Part shown: positions 62,794 through 64,000 of the stretch, piece after piece
Position numbering within the stretch: the stretch's first letter is position 1
How the letters are laid out: the number at the start of each line of letters is the position of its first letter
Source of the DNA: SAR324 cluster bacterium
GTDB taxonomy: Bacteria; SAR324; NAC60-12
Assembly: GCA_028281495.1 (NCBI GenBank)
Contig: JANQJU010000064.1
Location: 372,001-436,000, forward strand
Direction: 5' to 3'
Length of the DNA stretch: 64,000 nt
Position numbers and translations under genes: made by a program
The notes under the pieces: generated by a model
What the model was told of the DNA's origin: nothing
Databases searched by the model: none
What the model saw: only the letters and a program-made list of their open reading frames with translations

Positions 62794-64000
62794 ATGCCTC
62801 TCATAAAAAATAGACTTATTGACCGCAATTCCAATCCCTACTTTTTCTCTCGAACTACCAAGGGAAAAGTAGTCGGTGAAGATCAAAAGATCAATGATCA
62901 TACAAATTGGCCGAACCAAAATGAAGGTTTGTATGTATATGCGAAAATAAATAATTATTACTATTCGTTGAGCAAAGATACTAACAAAAAATGGGTTCCT
63001 AAGCATGAATTTGACAGAATTGTAGCAAATCCAACACCACTAAATATTAAAAATTCACTTAAAGTGGAGGTGCCTTCTAATATGAAAAATATCATCGTAC
63101 ATGAAGAAAGAAATTTTTCAGCTATCTGTGGTGGTTTGGACGAAGATGTAGAATTACATAGGCAAAAGGCAGAGCTAATATATAAGGAGTTTCAAGAAAA
63201 AAGAGTTGAATTATTGGAAGATGGAATTTTGAATAGCAACGATTTTTCGAGAGCATTAGAAGCACTACGAGTTTACACTTTTTCAGACGAATACACATTT
63301 TGGGTATATAATCCTCGTACACAAACTTTCACAAAAGAGTATTCTTCTTGCAATATCATAAAAAATCACATCAATTTAAAAATTGATAGATTTAGAAGCA
63401 AGCAAGTGAATCCACTCATAAAATTTTTCGAGTCTAATAAAGAGGCACAAACCAGAAAATTGAATAAAAAATGTTTAAACTATAGGGCGTTCAAAAATAT
63501 GAACACCCAGAATCGAATCCGAATCAAATTAAGAAATAATATGGTCGGCATCCTCACTTTCTATTCGAAATACGAAAACTTTAATATCGATAAATGGTGG
63601 ATGAAATATTTAAATGTCCTGAAGTTGAGGTATAACGAAGTGGTTTCTGTAAGAGAAGAAAAGGCACGCCAGATATCAGAGGTTTTTATAAACAATTATA
63701 CTGTTGGGCATATCGACATATTCTTATATTCATTGGTAAATGCGATGGTCAAGTATTTACACTTTGAAGCATGCTCAATATTTCTTCTGAATAGTAAACA
63801 CGATTGTTTGGAACTTAAGGCTATAAAGGATCTTTCTCACGATGGTATACCTTCTGAATACGTTAGTTATCCACTTAATGAAGATTCAATGACTTCATTT
63901 GCTTTCAAAGAGAAAGAAGGCCTCATGTTTTCTTATGATATTAATAATGACCCTCGTAATTCTCACAGACTCGATGACGAGACCAAGTCATCACCGACCA
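62794..64000 (+). CDS. GAF-domain protein, partial, AT-rich
   Basis: An open frame of 402 codons runs off the right edge from the ATG at 62794 (site AGAAAG weakly placed). The N-terminal ~110 residues have no recognised fold. Around 145-265 a stretch (ALEALRVYTFSDEYTFWVYN, MVGILTFYSKYENF) resembles one GAF-like domain. From ~305 a clearer GAF domain starts (FLYSLVNAMVKYLHFEACSI, then FLLNSKHDCLELKAI). GAF domains bind cyclic nucleotides or other small ligands. The effector would be further right. Codon use (AGA, ATA, AAT, TTA rich) differs sharply from the rest of the window and suggests transfer. It is possibly part of a mobile or defence island; this is only a guess. Confidence 0.72.
   Translation, partial: MPLIKNRLIDRNSNPYFFSRTTKGKVVGEDQKINDHTNWPNQNEGLYVYAKINNYYYSLSKDTNKKWVPKHEFDRIVANPTPLNIKNSLKVEVPSNMKNIIVHEERNFSAICGGLDEDVELHRQKAELIYKEFQEKRVELLEDGILNSNDFSRALEALRVYTFSDEYTFWVYNPRTQTFTKEYSSCNIIKNHINLKIDRFRSKQVNPLIKFFESNKEAQTRKLNKKCLNYRAFKNMNTQNRIRIKLRNNMVGILTFYSKYENFNIDKWWMKYLNVLKLRYNEVVSVREEKARQISEVFINNYTVGHIDIFLYSLVNAMVKYLHFEACSIFLLNSKHDCLELKAIKDLSHDGIPSEYVSYPLNEDSMTSFAFKEKEGLMFSYDINNDPRNSHRLDDETKSSPT

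Overview
The window comes from a Gram-negative bacterium. It encodes surface-polysaccharide sugar biosynthesis, a FadL-type outer-membrane channel, a TolC-type channel and at least four lipoproteins with clear lipoboxes. Base composition looks moderate (a little under 50% G+C by eye), except for a clearly AT-rich last ~1.4 kb. Nothing fixes the phylum. The TIGR02147-type regulator/lipoprotein pair, the VolA-FadL pair and the TOMM kinase/cyclase type would fit a deltaproteobacterial or Bdellovibrionota-like lineage, but that is a weak inference. No rRNA, tRNA, CRISPR array or intact insertion sequence was recognised.

Layout. 1-7.1 kb: an edge-truncated GT39-like membrane glycosyltransferase, a double UspA protein, a chemoreceptor followed by a photoactive yellow protein (PYP), and a PhoD-like phosphatase. 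7.1-29.1 kb: a glycan locus. A long leftward operon (21.9 to 7.2 kb, many 1-14 nt overlaps) carries a GMD-like dehydratase, NUDIX hydrolase, a two-subunit E1 dehydrogenase, a split transketolase, an aldo/keto reductase with a ParB-like tail, an O-methyltransferase, a glycosyltransferase, a radical SAM protein, three SDRs, an RmlC-like epimerase and a HddA-like heptose kinase, plus a truncated oxygenase. HddC-like guanylyltransferase lies just upstream. A rightward set adds an ABC exporter, a CMP-sugar synthetase, a LarA-like racemase and a glycosyltransferase. Together they suggest GDP-heptose-derived and other unusual sugars for LPS or capsule. 29.3-38.3 kb: rsmD, fadL and volA-like genes, an AEC transporter, ybeY, rsmH, cobQ and an unknown membrane protein. 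38.4-42.3 kb: a PGAP1/LCAT-like hydrolase and a TolC-family protein.

42.5-53.2 kb is the most unusual locus: a TOMM (azole-modified RiPP) cluster of the Burkholderia BMA_0021/BMA_0022 kind. It has a kinase/cyclase fusion, two large precursor-like proteins that each contain two related domains and end in the same YPFTCS tail, a YcaO cyclodehydratase fusion and an FHA protein. The cyclase domain looks degenerate. Between the precursor genes lies a decayed copy of the kinase gene's 3' end, which records how the precursors were duplicated.

53.4-64 kb: an adenosine-deaminase-like enzyme, an SMI1/KNR4 protein, a beta-propeller lipoprotein with a strongly structured leader, a TIGR02147-type regulator translationally coupled to a lipoprotein, a YHS protein, another lipoprotein, and at the right edge an AT-rich partial GAF-domain gene that looks foreign. 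Short intergenic tandem repeats (17-34 bp units) recur through the whole window.
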